From assembly GCA_030063045.1 (NCBI GenBank), contig JAQSEB010000008.1, positions 2,454,793 to 2,518,792 of the forward strand: a DNA stretch of 64,000 nt, read 5' to 3'. Positions within the stretch are counted from its first letter, which is position 1, and each line of letters starts with the position of its first letter. The stretch comes from Pratylenchus scribneri (lineage: Eukaryota; Nematoda; Chromadorea; Rhabditida; Pratylenchidae). This document shows, piece by piece, positions 1 through 11,900 of the stretch. The notes under the pieces are model-generated. The model was not told the origin of the DNA. It searched no databases and was given only the letters and a program-made list of their open reading frames with translations. Made by a program: the position numbers and the translations under genes.

Positions 1-502
1 AAAATTAAATTATGGGTAATAAGGAAAGAATAAAGGAAATTTGGTCAAATTAAATAGTGCACAATTGCTTATTAACATTCAATGTTCAACCGAGACATTT
101 GCCTATAGAATTGCATATATAAATTATAGATTATTTCCTTGTAATATTTCGACATTAAATATTCGTGTGAAATTCGCAAAAAAAATGAAGAATTATGAGT
201 AATAAATAAAATAAAATTAGTAAAAAGACAATCAACAGATGTAAAATGCATATGTTCTTATTCCAGATTATTCGTTGACCCGGGCGATACATTAGGAACT
301 TTTTTTCCTTATTGATTCTGCTCTGTTCCTGTCCTGCTGTATTCCTTCTGTTAAATCAAAATTAAAATATTTTATTGAGTGAAAAACATAAAAGAAATTT
401 TGATTTGATTGAAGTCATTAATTTAATTTTATATAAGAATTAAAAAAATTAGTCAACATCTTTCTTCATTTTATTTCTTTTCGATATTCATTTTCCAAAT
501 TC
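1..502. other. AT-rich spacer, no gene seen
   Basis: This stretch has no credible coding exon on either strand. It is AT-rich and lies downstream of the minus-strand SPRY terminal exon that ends at 503. Confidence 0.5.
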
Positions 503-645
503 TTAATATTTAAGGATGCGTTCAAATTCTTTGAATTTCCACTCTTCTTTCCCAAAATTCACGCGAATTTCATCACCATCATGATATGTACTAAGAGCCG
601 GAAAAAGTTGGACATTCGCAAATTTGGACGGTAATTCGGCCTTTC
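503..645 (-). pseudogene. SPRY-domain relic, terminal exon only
   Basis: Read on the minus strand, an acceptor (TTTACAG, just above 645) opens a 47-codon frame ending at TAA 505-503. It reads GKAELPSKFANVQLFP, then a stretch with INVNFG-like strand residues (IRVNFGKEEWKFKEF). This is the last part of the B30.2/SPRY domain and aligns by eye with the last exons at 8368-8507 and 48835-48974. No upstream SPRY exon is visible between 650 and about 800, where a GC-rich repeat begins, so this is probably a truncated copy. A functional gene with a distant 5' part is possible but not seen here. Confidence 0.7.
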
Positions 646-759
646 CTGTAAATTTATTTATTTTTATATTTCTCTTTTAGCATTTTTTGGTTATTTATTT
701 TGGTAACAGTAGGGTTTTTTCGCCATTTTTTCTCAAAAAATTTTTTATATTATATTTTT

Positions 760-2115
760 CTTTAACCAGTCCCTTCGGGACTGCTTTAGCGGTTAGACTG
801 GACGAAATATAATAATAAATTATTTTTGAAAGCGCGGGGCGCTTTAAGGACCCCTAGCACGCCCTTTGAAAATGTTTGGATCTTGTGGAGAATAGAATTC
901 GATGCGTTGGGCCTTTTGGATATTCCCTCAAGGCTCGCTTCGCTCGTCTTTGGACTACGGTTGTCATTTGGTCAGTTCATCGGGGCTCGCTTCGCTCGCC
1001 GGAGGGCCTTTTCAATCCGTTCAGCTCGCTCCGCTCGCCTCCGGACATGTACAGCTCGCTTCGTTCGCCGGAGGGCCCGTCGGCCTGTTCAACCCGTTCA
1101 GCTCGCTCCGCTCGCCGGCCGGCCTGTTCCTGTTCAGCTCGCTCCGCTCGCCGGCCGGCCTCTTCAACCATTCAGCTCGCTCCGCTCACCTTCGGAAATG
1201 TATGGCTCGCTTCGCTCGCAGGAGGGCCCGCCAGCCTGTTCAACCCATTCAGCTTCCACTTTACTTTCGACGCATTTCCCATCTTAATCCCTCCATTTTG
1301 AACATTTATCCCTCTTAATCCGGTTTAATCCCCCTTTATCCGGCTTAATCCCGCGCACTCCTGGGCCTCCAGCCCGGCCCACGTGCCTTCGGCACGCTTC
1401 ACCTTCACCTCCGACTCATTTTCCACCGTATTCCCTCCATTTTGAACATTTATCCCTCTTATTCCGGCTTAATCCATCAGGCTTAATCCCGCGCAACCCT
1501 GGGCCTCCGGCCCGGCCCACGTGCATTCGGCACGCTTCACCTTCACTTCCGACCCATTTTCTACCTTAATCCCTCCATTTTGAACCATTATCCTTCTTAA
1601 TACGGCTTAATCCCCCTTTATCCGGCTTAATCCCGCGCACCCCCGGGCCGGAGGCCCGGGGGTGGGCGGGATTAAGCCGGATAAAGGGGGATTAAGCCGG
1701 AATAAGAGGGATAAATGTTCAAAATGGAGATTCCCCTGGATTTTCGAACTATTTTCCACCTTAATCCCTCCATTTTGGACATTTAACCCTCTTAATCCGG
1801 CTTAATCCCCATTTATCCGGCTTAATCCCGCGCACCCCCGGGCCTCCGGCCCGGCCCATGTGCCTTCGGCACGCTTCACCTTCACCTCCGACCCATTTTC
1901 CACTTTAATCCTTTCATTTTGAACCATTATCCCTGTTAATCCGACTTAATCCCCCTTTATCCGGCTTAATCCCACGCACCCCTGGCCCTTTGGCCCAGCC
2001 CACATACCTTCGGCACACTTCCCCTTCACTTTCGAACTATTTTCCACCTTAATCCCTCCATTTTGAACATTTATCCCTCTTATTCCGGCTTAATTCCCCT
2101 TTATCCGGCTTAATC
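760..2115. repeat. GC-rich composite repeat block
   Basis: A GC-rich island in AT-rich DNA. From about 925 to 1250 the word CTCGCTTCGCTCG recurs with CCGGAGGGCC-type words, giving open frames on both strands that are compositional. From about 1316 to 2110 a unit recurs containing TTTATCCGGCTTAATCCC, a CCGGGCCTCCGGCCCGG palindrome, GTGCCTTCGGCAC and ATTTTGAACATTTATCCC. One segment (about 1665-1730) is inverted relative to the others and forms a large hairpin with its neighbour. The same ATCCGGCTTAATCC words recur at 23.9-24.3 kb. The three long frames at 826-1318 are judged non-coding. Confidence 0.75.
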
Positions 2116-2640
2116 CCGCGCACCCAATATCTCATTTTATCCGCCTTTTCATTCTCTACAATACTTATAATACATTGGGTATAGTAAAAATCAAAAAGAA
2201 AACAAGTTTTACCTATACAAACCGATTTTTTAAACTGGTTTAAGCTTATATCTCGAAACCGGTTTGGTTTCACCACTCGCGCAATATACCATTCAATCCG
2301 CCTCGTCGAGCTTTACAACTTTGCTTTTTTACGCGCAATTCTATCTCAACTCACAAAAAAGTTATTTGGGAATATTTGACTCGCGCATCCGACTTGGCCT
2401 CAATTCACCAATTTTATCGACCCTTAGACTTCCAGTTAGACCCCCGAACCTATATATGAGAAAATTGCCTCAGGAAAACATTTTGAATATTTCTCCATTC
2501 AAAAAAGAATTTGAGATTTGAGGGAATTTTATTCTTTCAAAAATAGTTTTGCCTAATGGGAATTTATTTAATCATGTTAGATACTTCCTTTTCCTTTTGC
2601 TGCAATGAATCAAATTTTCCTAACATTTTGTGGATAAGGA

Positions 2641-2948
2641 GACATAATTGGCATTGGCATAATCAATAAGCCAAATTCATCAATGGAATGTTTTGCCACA
2701 GGGAATGGCCAATTTCTGGGTAAAATAATTAAAAATATTTACAAAATAAAATTTGCAAAAATTTAAATTCAGGAAAGTCTGAATTGCCACCAAAATTTGC
2801 CAATCTCCAACTTTACCCGTTTGTCAATTTGTCATGTGAAAATGAAGTGATTCGAGTAAATTTTGGAAGGGAAGAATGGCACTTCAAACAATTCAAACAT
2901 GTTCTTGAAGTTAAAGAACAAAAGCAGTGTGGATGTATTCTGTTGTGA
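2641..2948 (+). pseudogene. SPRY-domain relic, C-terminal half
   Basis: Two exons can be read: 2641-2719 (DIIGIGIINKPNSSMECFAT, then GNGQFLG) and 2773-2948 (GKSELPPKFANLQLYPF, then VIRVNFGREEWHFKQFKHVL), joined by a 53-base intron with GTAAAA/TTCAG ends. They match the second half of the SPRY domain as in the intact gene at 5606-8507. Directly upstream of the GDI codons the frame is closed by TAA (2635-2637), and no N-terminal half is visible, so I call it a pseudogene. The tail runs past the usual end by about 14 residues. Confidence 0.72.
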
Positions 2949-3024
2949 GATTACTGGTTAATATTCTGATTATAATTCATACTATAACTTTTATATTTTT
3001 CAATATATTATTTAGTATTATACA

Positions 3025-3062
3025 AGCGCTCGGTCGCCGCTTCGCGGCTCCCGAGCGCTTGC
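3025..3062. repeat. GC-rich perfect hairpin
   Basis: AAGCGCTCGG and CCGAGCGCTT form a 10-bp perfect stem around an inner GCCGCTTCGCGGC palindrome, an isolated GC-rich cruciform in AT-rich spacer just downstream of the SPRY relic. Confidence 0.7.
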
Positions 3063-3189
3063 TCAAAATGTTTGATTATAAAAAATTTTCAATGGATTTC
3101 TAAAAATTGAATATACTATAAACCCAATTAAATAAAATAGAATGATTAGATGTTAACATTATGATGTTTTATTTTGACTAATACTTTAA

Positions 3190-4330
3190 GTTTCTGTTTC
3201 CCAAACATTTTGCGTTTTTTGTTTATCCAAACATTTTGTTTTTGTTTCTCAAACATTTAATGTTTTTGTTCATCCGAACATTTGTTTTTGTTTCCCAAAC
3301 ATTTAATGTTTTTGTTCATCCAAACATTTTGTTTTTGTTTCTCAAACATTTAATGTTTTTGTTCATCCGAACATTTGTTTTTGTTTCCCAAACATTTAAT
3401 GTTTTTGTTCATCCGAACATTTGTTTTTGTTTCCCAAACATTTAATGTTTTTGTTCATCCAAACATTTTGTTTTTGTTTCTCAAACATTTAATGTTTTTG
3501 TTCATCCGAACATTTGTTTTTGTTTCCCAAACATTTAATGTTTTTGTTCATCCAAACATTTTGTTTTTGTTTCTCAAACATTTAATGTTTTTGTTCATCC
3601 GAACATTTGTTTTTGTTTCCCAAACATTTAATGTTTTTGTTCATCCAAACATTTTGTTTTTGTTTCTCAAACATTTAATGTTTTTGTTCATCCAAACATT
3701 TGTTTTTGTTTCCCAAACATTTAATTAATGTTTTTGTTCATCCAAACATTTGTTTTTGTTTCCCAAACATTTAATGTTCTGTTCATCCGAACATTTTCTT
3801 TCCCAAACATTTTATGTTTTTATTCATACAAATATTTTATTTTTGATCTTCCAAACATTTTGTTTTTCTTTACCTATGTTTTTGTTCTTTCCAAACATTT
3901 TGTTTTTCCCAAATAATTTACATTTTTTTTTTCAAACAATTTATGTTTTTTCCCTCCAAACATTTGTTTTTGTTTTTCAAAACATTTTTAACTTTATATT
4001 TTTCTAAACATTTAATTTGGTTTTCCATACATTTTGTGTTTGTGTTTCTCAAATTGTTTTTTTTGTTTTCCAAACATTTTATGTTTTTTTTTCAAATGGT
4101 TTCTGAACATTTTTTATTTTGTTCCCCCAGACACTTGATATTTTTGTTTTTTTCTAAACATTTTGTGGTTTTGTTCACCAAACATTTGATGTTTTTGTCC
4201 TAACATGTTATGTTTAATGTGTTTTTGTTTTCCCAAATGATTGTTTTCTCCGAAGATTTTGTATTTTTATTTCCTTAACATTTTTGGTGTGTTTTTAAAC
4301 ATTTTTTTGCTTTTTATTTTCCCAAATATT
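3190..4330. repeat. Minisatellite of AACATTTAATGTTTTTG units
   Basis: Alternating segments of the type AACATTTAATGTTTTTGTTC and CCAAACATTTGTTTTTGTTT repeat about every 50 bases. They are near-identical between 3235 and 3780 and progressively diverged to about 4330. Open frames across it (for example 3236-3728) encode simple FLFPKHLMF repeats and are treated as by-products of the repeat. Confidence 0.85.
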
Positions 4331-4349
4331 TTGTGTCTCTTTGTTTTTT

Positions 4350-5030
4350 TTTTTTGAAAAAAATATTTGGATAAATTGTCTCATTTTTTAAAATTCTTGG
4401 CGTTATGTGTGAACGGACACACAGAACTCATTTAGTAAGAAGTGATACGGCCATTTTCACAGTCATTTTTCCACGATTTTATTTTCTCATTTTGAGTTGA
4501 TTCTTGAATCTTGATTCATTTTTTAAATGTTCATTAAATTATTAATATAAACGAAATTCTGAATATATTTATAATTTAAATGAGAAAAGATTTGAATTGA
4601 AAAAGAGTAACTGGAGAATATTTTCCCCAAAATAGGAAAATTTGGACAATAAGGAGAAATTAAATGAGGAAACATGGGAATTTGAACAATTTTGGATGGG
4701 AAAGCCAATATTATGATGGAGGTATGGACGTATATCATAATTATTCTCATTTGATGTAACAAACATTCACGAATGTCTAATTTTAAATCAGTGGAAAAAT
4801 GCCTAAATATTAGAGGAATTGAGAACAAGATCAAAATTGAACTAACCTAACCCACAGGAGTCAAATATTGCTCAAAAGCCATTGACCATACATTTTTAAT
4901 TACAAAAGCACTAGCGCCTATTCATGACATTAAAAAGGTAATTAAAAAGTGTAAGCATGAGACTTTAATTTTTTTTAAAAAAAAATACAAATATGCATGA
5001 AATATGAAAATTCTTGTAATTGTTTATTCT
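4350..5030. other. AT-rich spacer
   Basis: No supported gene. A minus-strand frame at 4523-4834 is low-complexity and lacks recognisable domains or splice partners. Confidence 0.4.
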
Positions 5031-5039
5031 GTGGACAAC

Positions 5040-5125
5040 TTCCTTTTGTTTCTAGCTAGCGAAATCTCTGTGAATTTTGGGGAAGAAAATGGAAATTTAA
5101 GGAATTTGGAAGTGTCTTCAAATAA
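5040..5125 (+). pseudogene. Small SPRY C-terminal relic
   Basis: The frame EISVNFGEE, then after a one-base shift WKFKEFGSVFK and a stop, matches the last beta strands of the SPRY domain seen in the three better copies (for example VNFGKEEWKFKEF at 503-645). The one-base deletion and absence of any upstream domain mark it as debris about 500 bases upstream of the intact SPRY gene. Confidence 0.55.
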
Positions 5126-5605
5126 AATTAGAACGGAAAGTTTTTTTTATTGAATGTATACTATTTAATATTTATTTTGTTTATCTCTAAATTTGTTAAT
5201 TTATATATAAATTTTTTTTTAAAATTTTATCTAAAAATCATTAAAATGGATAAATGCTAATTGAAATAAAATCTTACTAGACAATTTTTAATAGTCAATA
5301 GTGCGCTTTCTTCCTAATTGTTATTTTTTTAAATGTCCTATATTTCCTTTTTTCGTCCCTTCTAAAAATTTGTTGGATAAAAAAGTGGAATAAATTATTC
5401 CACCGAACAAATTTTTATGTCATTTTTATTAAACCATCATTTTTCATTTTTAATCCATTAATTTTTATTCCTTCTTTTTATAACCACATTTTTTTATAAA
5501 TTTTTATTAAAAATTTTTAGTCAAAAAGATATGAAATAAAAAAGGCATTAAATAATATTTTATTCACCATTCTATCAGAAAAATCAAATTTTTTTTATAA
5601 TAAAA

Positions 5606-8507
5606 ATGCCCTCCAACATAACTCTTCATATTTTATTTTCTTCAACAATTTTATTCTTCTTTTTAGTTTCTACTATTGCCAATGCCAAAGAAGATTTATG
5701 CGAATCTGTAAATCGGACTAAAAAGGTCAAGATTGGCTAATTTAATTTGATTAATATTTGAAATTGAATTTTTATTTTTAAATATTTTTTGTTATATTTT
5801 TTATCTTATTATAATTTTAATTTATTTTGCTGGTAATTTTTGATATAAAATTTTTATATTCCAAAAATTATGCCATAAAAACTAAGTTTTTTTTGACAAA
5901 ATTTATTATTCAAAAATTTATTTTATTTCCAATTCCATGATATTAAAAAATTAGTTTTTTCTGATTGCTAATTTTTTAATTTATTTTAAATAAATTTCAG
6001 CAAACCTTGCCCGAACAAATTGATGGAATTGAATGGGCCAAATACGATTCGGAGGAATACGAGTTTAAAAGTGGGCCGAAATTGAGCATAAAGAGGGGAC
6101 TTACTGCAAATCATTCTGGCCCAAATGGTAAAATTAAAAATTTTATTTTTTAAATTATTATTTCTAGGATTCAATTCGGTTCGAACTGATCGGCCAATTC
6201 CAGCATTCATTTTGAAGGCCATCAATAAACCGACCATCATCTTCTACTTTGAAATGCAAATTCTCAACAATACACCAAGAAAGTAAATTAATATGATTAA
6301 AATTTATTTGAAAAATTTTAATAAAAAAATATAACAAATCAAAAATAATTTACATTTATATACGAAATTAATTTCGGGACGAATACGTGATTTCTTCCTA
6401 GTGAATCAATTGAGTGAACGGTGAATATGGAGAATTCATTCAATGGAGCTCGAAGAACTGAGTCGATCTGGGGGAAGGTAAAGTTGCGCCAAATTCCTTG
6501 GCAACTTTTATAAAGTTGCGAAAATTTCATTACAACGGATATTTATTTTTTGGCGAAATTACACTCGGATGAAACTTTAGAGTTTTTTTAAGATTCCTAT
6601 CCATCTAAAGAAAAAATTTCAAAATATTTTTAATTTCTAAACAATAGAGGGAGTCCTTCACTTTTTCAATGTTTGAGAGTCTATAACTTTTAACCATATT
6701 TTTATAATCAATTTCGCCCACCACTACCCGGTGTTACAAGAAAATATATGGCACACTACAGCAGCAGATTTCGATCATATTTTGAAAATATTTCAAGAAT
6801 ATCCATATTCTCAGATTATTGTTAGGATGTGCGAATTCTGAGATTTTGTCTCAGCATTTGATATAATTTCAAGACATATTTTCAACTTATTTTGAGATAG
6901 AATCTCAGATGAAGTTAATAATATATTCTCAGAATATAACATAATCTCAAAATATTCGGAGATTTCTTATATTCTTGAAATGTCCTGAGAACACGAAGAA
7001 TTCTTAAAATATTCTCAAAATCTTTATAATCTTAGAATATATTGAGAATGCACATATTTTGACAATTTATTTTAACTCTTATTTTGAAAATAATTCTCAG
7101 ATTAACTGAATAATATAAGCTCAGATTATAGCAAATTTTCATTAAATTCTCAGAATTCTGTGAAATTTGAGAATATTCTGGGGAATTGTGTTTATTATTG
7201 ACTTTTCCTCTCGTTCGACTTGGGCCTAGGGCAATGTAAGGAATAAATAAATGTTTTAATGGACGAGGATACATAGCCTCTTTAGCTCAATGTTATGTCG
7301 CTGACTTTGGGCCTTGACTACTCAGGTTCGAATCCCAGCTACGGCAGATGATTAAATAAGTGAAATCAGAATCAGAACAAGGGAAAAAAGTCAGAACAGT
7401 GCGCGAAAAAAATCAGAACAAGGGAAAAATCAGAACAGAATATCAGAACAAAGGAAAAAGTCAGAAAAAGGGAAAAATCAGAACAATGCGCGAGAAAAAT
7501 CAGAATAAGAAAAAAATCAGAAAAGTGCGCGAGAAAAATCAGAACAGAAGGAAAAATCAGAACAGAAAATCAGAACAAAGGAATCAGATTTTTGCCCCAT
7601 ATTCTCAGAATATTCTGAGATTATTCCATATTTTGATGATATTTTTTGTCCATAATCTGAGACTACATGCTGAAAAAAGTGAAAATACGGTGAAAATATC
7701 ATCTGAGAATATGATATATTCTAAAAAAAATCTCAGAATTTCATATATTCTGAGAATTCATTTTTTCGCCATATTTTCACCCATATTCTGAGATTACGAA
7801 CGCGATATAATCTGAGAATATTCTCAGATTGTTTCATATTTTGATCATATTCTCAGAATATGCGGTATCTAGATTCTGGTATAGTTTTGCAAATATGAAG
7901 TAATCTCAGAATATTCTCAGAATATGTGACAAAAATTGTAACACCGGGTAGATTGACTCAGTTTTTCGAGCTCTTTCTATTGAGCTATCAATCGCTCCAT
8001 AATCAAAAAAAACACAAATATATTTCTGATACCCAGCGTGATAAGGATATGTGAAATTCAGAATGGCCAATAATGTTTGCATTATTCAGGGTTGGCGGCA
8101 TTTACATTGGATTTTGTGATGAACATTTTCCATTGGAAGGCCAAGCACTTGGATGGGATAATTCAATTGGAATTGGGAATGTGTATGGAATGTGGAATGA
8201 TAGATCCTGGAATGAATTCGAAAATACCTATGATGATTTCAAAAAAGGCGATTATGTTGGAATTGGCATAATTCAACAGCAATCTTTTAAAATAGAATGT
8301 TTTGCCACTATAAATGGAAAATTTTTAGGTAAAATATTTACAATTTTAATAAATAATTTAAATTCAGGGAAGGTCGAATTGCCATTAAAATTCGCCTTAA
8401 TTGAACTTTTCCCAGCTATCGATTTGTATGCTGCCGGCGATTCAATCCATGTGAATTTTGAAAGGGTGCAATGGCAATTCAAAGATTTTAAACATGTCAT
8501 TGAATAA
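5606..8507 (+). CDS. Secreted SPRY-domain protein (SPRYSEC-like), complete
   Basis: Five exons join in phase to 247 codons: 5606-5725, 6001-6127, 6168-6282, 8090-8328 and 8368-8507. Exon 1 encodes a clear signal peptide (MPSNITLHILFSSTILFFFL, then VSTIANA). Exons 2-5 encode a single B30.2/SPRY domain: IDGIEWAKYDS, then LTANHSGPN, SVRTDRPIP, IIFYFEMQIL, GGIYIGFCDEHFPLEG, GDYVGIGII, ECFATINGKFLG and IHVNFERVQWQFKDF. Secreted SPRY proteins of this size are a large effector family in cyst nematodes, and several act inside plant cells on immune signalling; that role here is inferred. Intron 3 (6283-8089) contains a 1.2-kb transposon. Intron 4 is only 39 bases and has no in-frame stop, so retention would add 13 residues. 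Confidence 0.85.
6727..7948. mobile_element. Non-autonomous TIR element in SPRY intron 3
   Basis: The ends are inverted repeats (CCCGGTGTTACAA at the left, TTGTAACACCGGG at the right), each flanked by TA, which would fit a TA target duplication. The interior is built from palindromic ATTCTCAGAATATTCTGAGA-type words, a tRNA-like segment (7270-7346) and an AATCAGAACAAGGGAAAA minisatellite (about 7360-7590). There is no transposase. The frame at 7360-7791 is made of the repeat and is not treated as a gene. Confidence 0.75.
7270..7346 (+). ncRNA. tRNA-like Pol III promoter relic
   Basis: TTAGCTCAATGTTATGTCG resembles a tRNA A box and GGTTCGAATCCCAGC is a perfect B box/T-arm, about 50 bases apart. 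The 3' CTACGGC does not pair with a convincing 5' acceptor strand, so this is a tRNA pseudogene or SINE-like head carried inside the transposon and not a functional tRNA. Confidence 0.55.
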
Positions 8508-8954
8508 TAATTTGTAAAATATGGAAAAAAATTAAGAGATTGAATTCAATCAAACAGATATAAATAAATTTATATAAAATTTTATAATTTTTTTTATTTT
8601 TCTATTTCATTTTTATTTTGATACTTTATTTTGGAATAAACCATAATGGGAAAATGGTCTAAAAAATTATTTAAATTTTTCAAATTTAAAAAATAGAATT
8701 TTATATTCATATTTTTTCATTATTTTAATAAATTTTAGACTAAAAATTTTTGAATTTAACTATAAATGTATCCTACAACCATATTCCAAAGTTCAACCAT
8801 TATAATAACAATTACAATAATATTTCCAATCAGAGAAACATTTTATAACAAAAATTTTAAAAATTTCAGAGCATTGTTTAAATGTCAAATATTTTCCAAA
8901 ATGTTATCGTTTAGTCAACCCAAATATATCCATCAAAAAACATTTTCTGCGCCA
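8508..8954. other. Convergent 3' spacer
   Basis: AT-rich DNA between the stop of the SPRY gene (+) and the stop of the PIP-kinase gene (-). The frame at 8766-9128 is the antisense of the last kinase exon. Confidence 0.6.
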
Positions 8955-11900
8955 TCACGGTTTTTGATATTTAATTTGATTAGGAAACACAATTTTTGGC
9001 ACTTTCCCGCTCCGATCAATGTATCCGCCAAATGTGCGTTCCTCATCGCTTCTTGTCCATTTTTTGTCCCCAATCCATTCGACTGTCTCGAAATCGTGGC
9101 AATATTTTTCCTTATAATTCTTTTTTGACTCCTCTTAAATTTAATTAATGTATTATAAAACTATCAATTTATAACCATTTTCGACATGAAATATTTGATT
9201 ATTAGCGAAACATTTGAAGCGTGCCGCATATTTGGGTGGTGGCACATATGCTTGATCACGCTAAAAATAGAATATTATTCTTTTCCTCATTAAAAATTGA
9301 AATATTATATTTTTTATTTTTTTTTAATTCAATAACAAAAAAACAAATATATTTATTTATGAATTTAAATGTAATATCAAGGGTAATGTAGAAAATAAAA
9401 AAAGAACAGAATCGAAAAAAAAATAAAAATAGTGATTCGCATTTTTAAAAGTTAAAATTTATTGAAAAGATTAATATACTATATTTAAAATTGCAAAAAC
9501 ATTGAAATTGTCAAAATCGACTATTAAAATATTTTACATTTTTTATTCGAAATTTTAAGAGTTAATTTTTTATTCTATATTTATTAAAATTGCACTGTTT
9601 TAAATAAATTTTTTCATACAAATTTGTCTAAATTTGTATATAAAAGTGATTTAGAAACAGAATTTAGATTTAAAAAAAAAAGTAAAAGAGACTAAAATAG
9701 GGTTTTTATTTTTATTTCTAAAAAATTTTTCGAAAAATATTTGGACGATACCTCTTTAATTTGAAAATAAACACTATGCTATTATAAATCTAATATTAGT
9801 ATTTTTACTTACTTCATGTAATTTTCTTTTCAAAAACACTTTTTGGACCCTTTTGATACGACCAAATAAGTCCCATTTAGCAAGATGATCAATAATGCCA
9901 ATGAAGACGGAAATGCTATATTTTCCTTCATTGTCTTTTCTGGGGGTAGCACTGGAAGGCGGTTTGCATTTTTTGCAATACATTCCGCCAATTCCTCCAT
10001 TTGACATGCGAATAATTTTATGTTCAGAATTATTTTGCCGGTTCAATCTGAATTATTTTCTTGATGAAATATAAAATTAAAATTTATAAAAATATATTTT
10101 ATAATAATAATTTTTTAAATTTTATTTGAGTTTTTATTAAAAAATTAATTAATAGAATATGAAGCAAATTAATAAAATTTAAAAATATTTGTTACATTTC
10201 GGAAGCCTCTTTCTCCTCATTTAAATCATTGAAATGAATGCCAATAAAAAGACTATAATCGCCCGTTTTGAATTGCTCGGCAAGAAACTTTAGAGAATAA
10301 AAATCGTGTTAGAATTATTTGAAATTTTAATTAAATTAAATTATATATTATTTTTTACCTTTGCATCTTTTGCCAAATTCGGTGCAATCAATTTATAGAT
10401 CTTTTCATCACAAATAATGCCCTCCGGAAACAAAGGGCCTCCATCATGTCCAGGGCTGTTGAATTCCCATTCCTTGTAAGTTGGTTCATTCATGGCCAGC
10501 TCCTTTTCTGACAATTTCCTCTTTCCAGACTGATAACCCTTCAGATCGAAGCGGTAGTCAATTCGGCTGCTGGCCAAATTAGGCGATTTTGGGTTGAGTG
10601 GTTTGAACAAATGCGGCATTGTAAAGAACCAGAAGATATCATCCGATTCTTTTTCCTAAAATAATGTACAAAATAGTTTTAATATTGATCAACCGATATC
10701 AAAGAATGGCATGCGTTTAATCTTATGGGATGTACTTTACTTTCCCTTTATTCTATCCCTCTTGGAATTATTTGTTAAAATTGTTTTCTAGAGTAATTTT
10801 CAGTGACAATCACGAATTTGACATTTATTTTTGCAATAACAAATGATTCAAGTGAATTACTTGAAGGTGAAAATTTAAAAAAAGTAGTGGGTCATACCAA
10901 CCCTTAGCCGAAGTCGAATTATTAAAAATATTAATTTTAGCGAAGCATCTCCTAGAGCTGATAAAGAATCTACAATTGGTTACGCATAAAACTCAAAAAT
11001 AAAAAAAATTATAACGATTTTTAATTTATTGAGCAAGGCAAGGATTAGGGCTCAAATTGCGTCTAGAGCTTATATTGGCATGGTTTAAGGCAGGATAGGA
11101 CCTTAAAGAACCCAAAATATTACTTCCCAAAATATGCTTAATGTAAAATTTACCGAAACATTACAAGTAAAATTTCAATTCAATTCATGCGTATAAAATG
11201 TTATCGAAAATTAAATGTCAAATTTTAGTTCAGAGCTGAAAATTTCCCTTGAAATAGATCTTAATAAATATTTTCGTGGTGGGGGGGGGGGGGGGGGGGA
11301 GGTTGGCATAACGCAAAAGTTTCTTCTTTTGATATATATAATTTTTGAGACCATATATCTTAGTCAAAAGATTTTCCATCTTCCCAAAAAGGTCAACTTA
11401 AATGATTAAAAAATTATCAAAATTCTATTGCATTTTTATGTTTTCCCCTTAAATATTTTTATTCTTCACTTCACCAACTTGAAAACTATAAAGGCCGCAA
11501 TATTTTGTTAGAAATGAATTCAAATTTTGGGCCATATATTCTGCATATGCCGACAAATTTTTCATCAATAATTTTCGTTCATTGCGAATGAGACTTTTGA
11601 TAAAAAATTGTTCATCCGAACTTTGTAGGAAAATGGAGCCGCCTTGGCCTGGGTTAACAAATCCTTTGAGTGCTCCATTGGTTAGCGAATTCTAAAATTT
11701 AAAAAAAAACCATAAAATTCATTGAAACGGGTATATTAATAGATAATTTAAACGATTTTTATCTATATTTTCGATAATAATGAATGAAATGGTCTGCTGC
11801 TGGTATCGATGATGGTAAAGTTGCTATGGCATTTTTTAAAACATTTTATTATGCAAAAAATTAGCACAAAATTATATCAAAATACTGTCCATATTTATAT

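Noticed and set aside
826..1318. Three overlapping plus-strand frames and one minus-strand frame in GC-rich DNA
   Set aside because: All frames lack stops because of GC-rich word repeats (CTCGCTTCGCTCG); no domain is seen.
760..2245. GC-rich block as one transposon with TTTAACCAGT / ACTGGTTTAA ends
   Set aside because: The candidate terminal repeats are short, imperfect and lack a target duplication.
3236..4203. Long plus-strand frames encoding FLFPKHLMF-type repeats
   Set aside because: They follow the minisatellite unit exactly and have no start context, splice signals or non-repeat sequence.
7270..7346. Functional tRNA gene
   Set aside because: Good B box but the acceptor stem does not pair; better explained as a tRNA-derived relic in a transposon.
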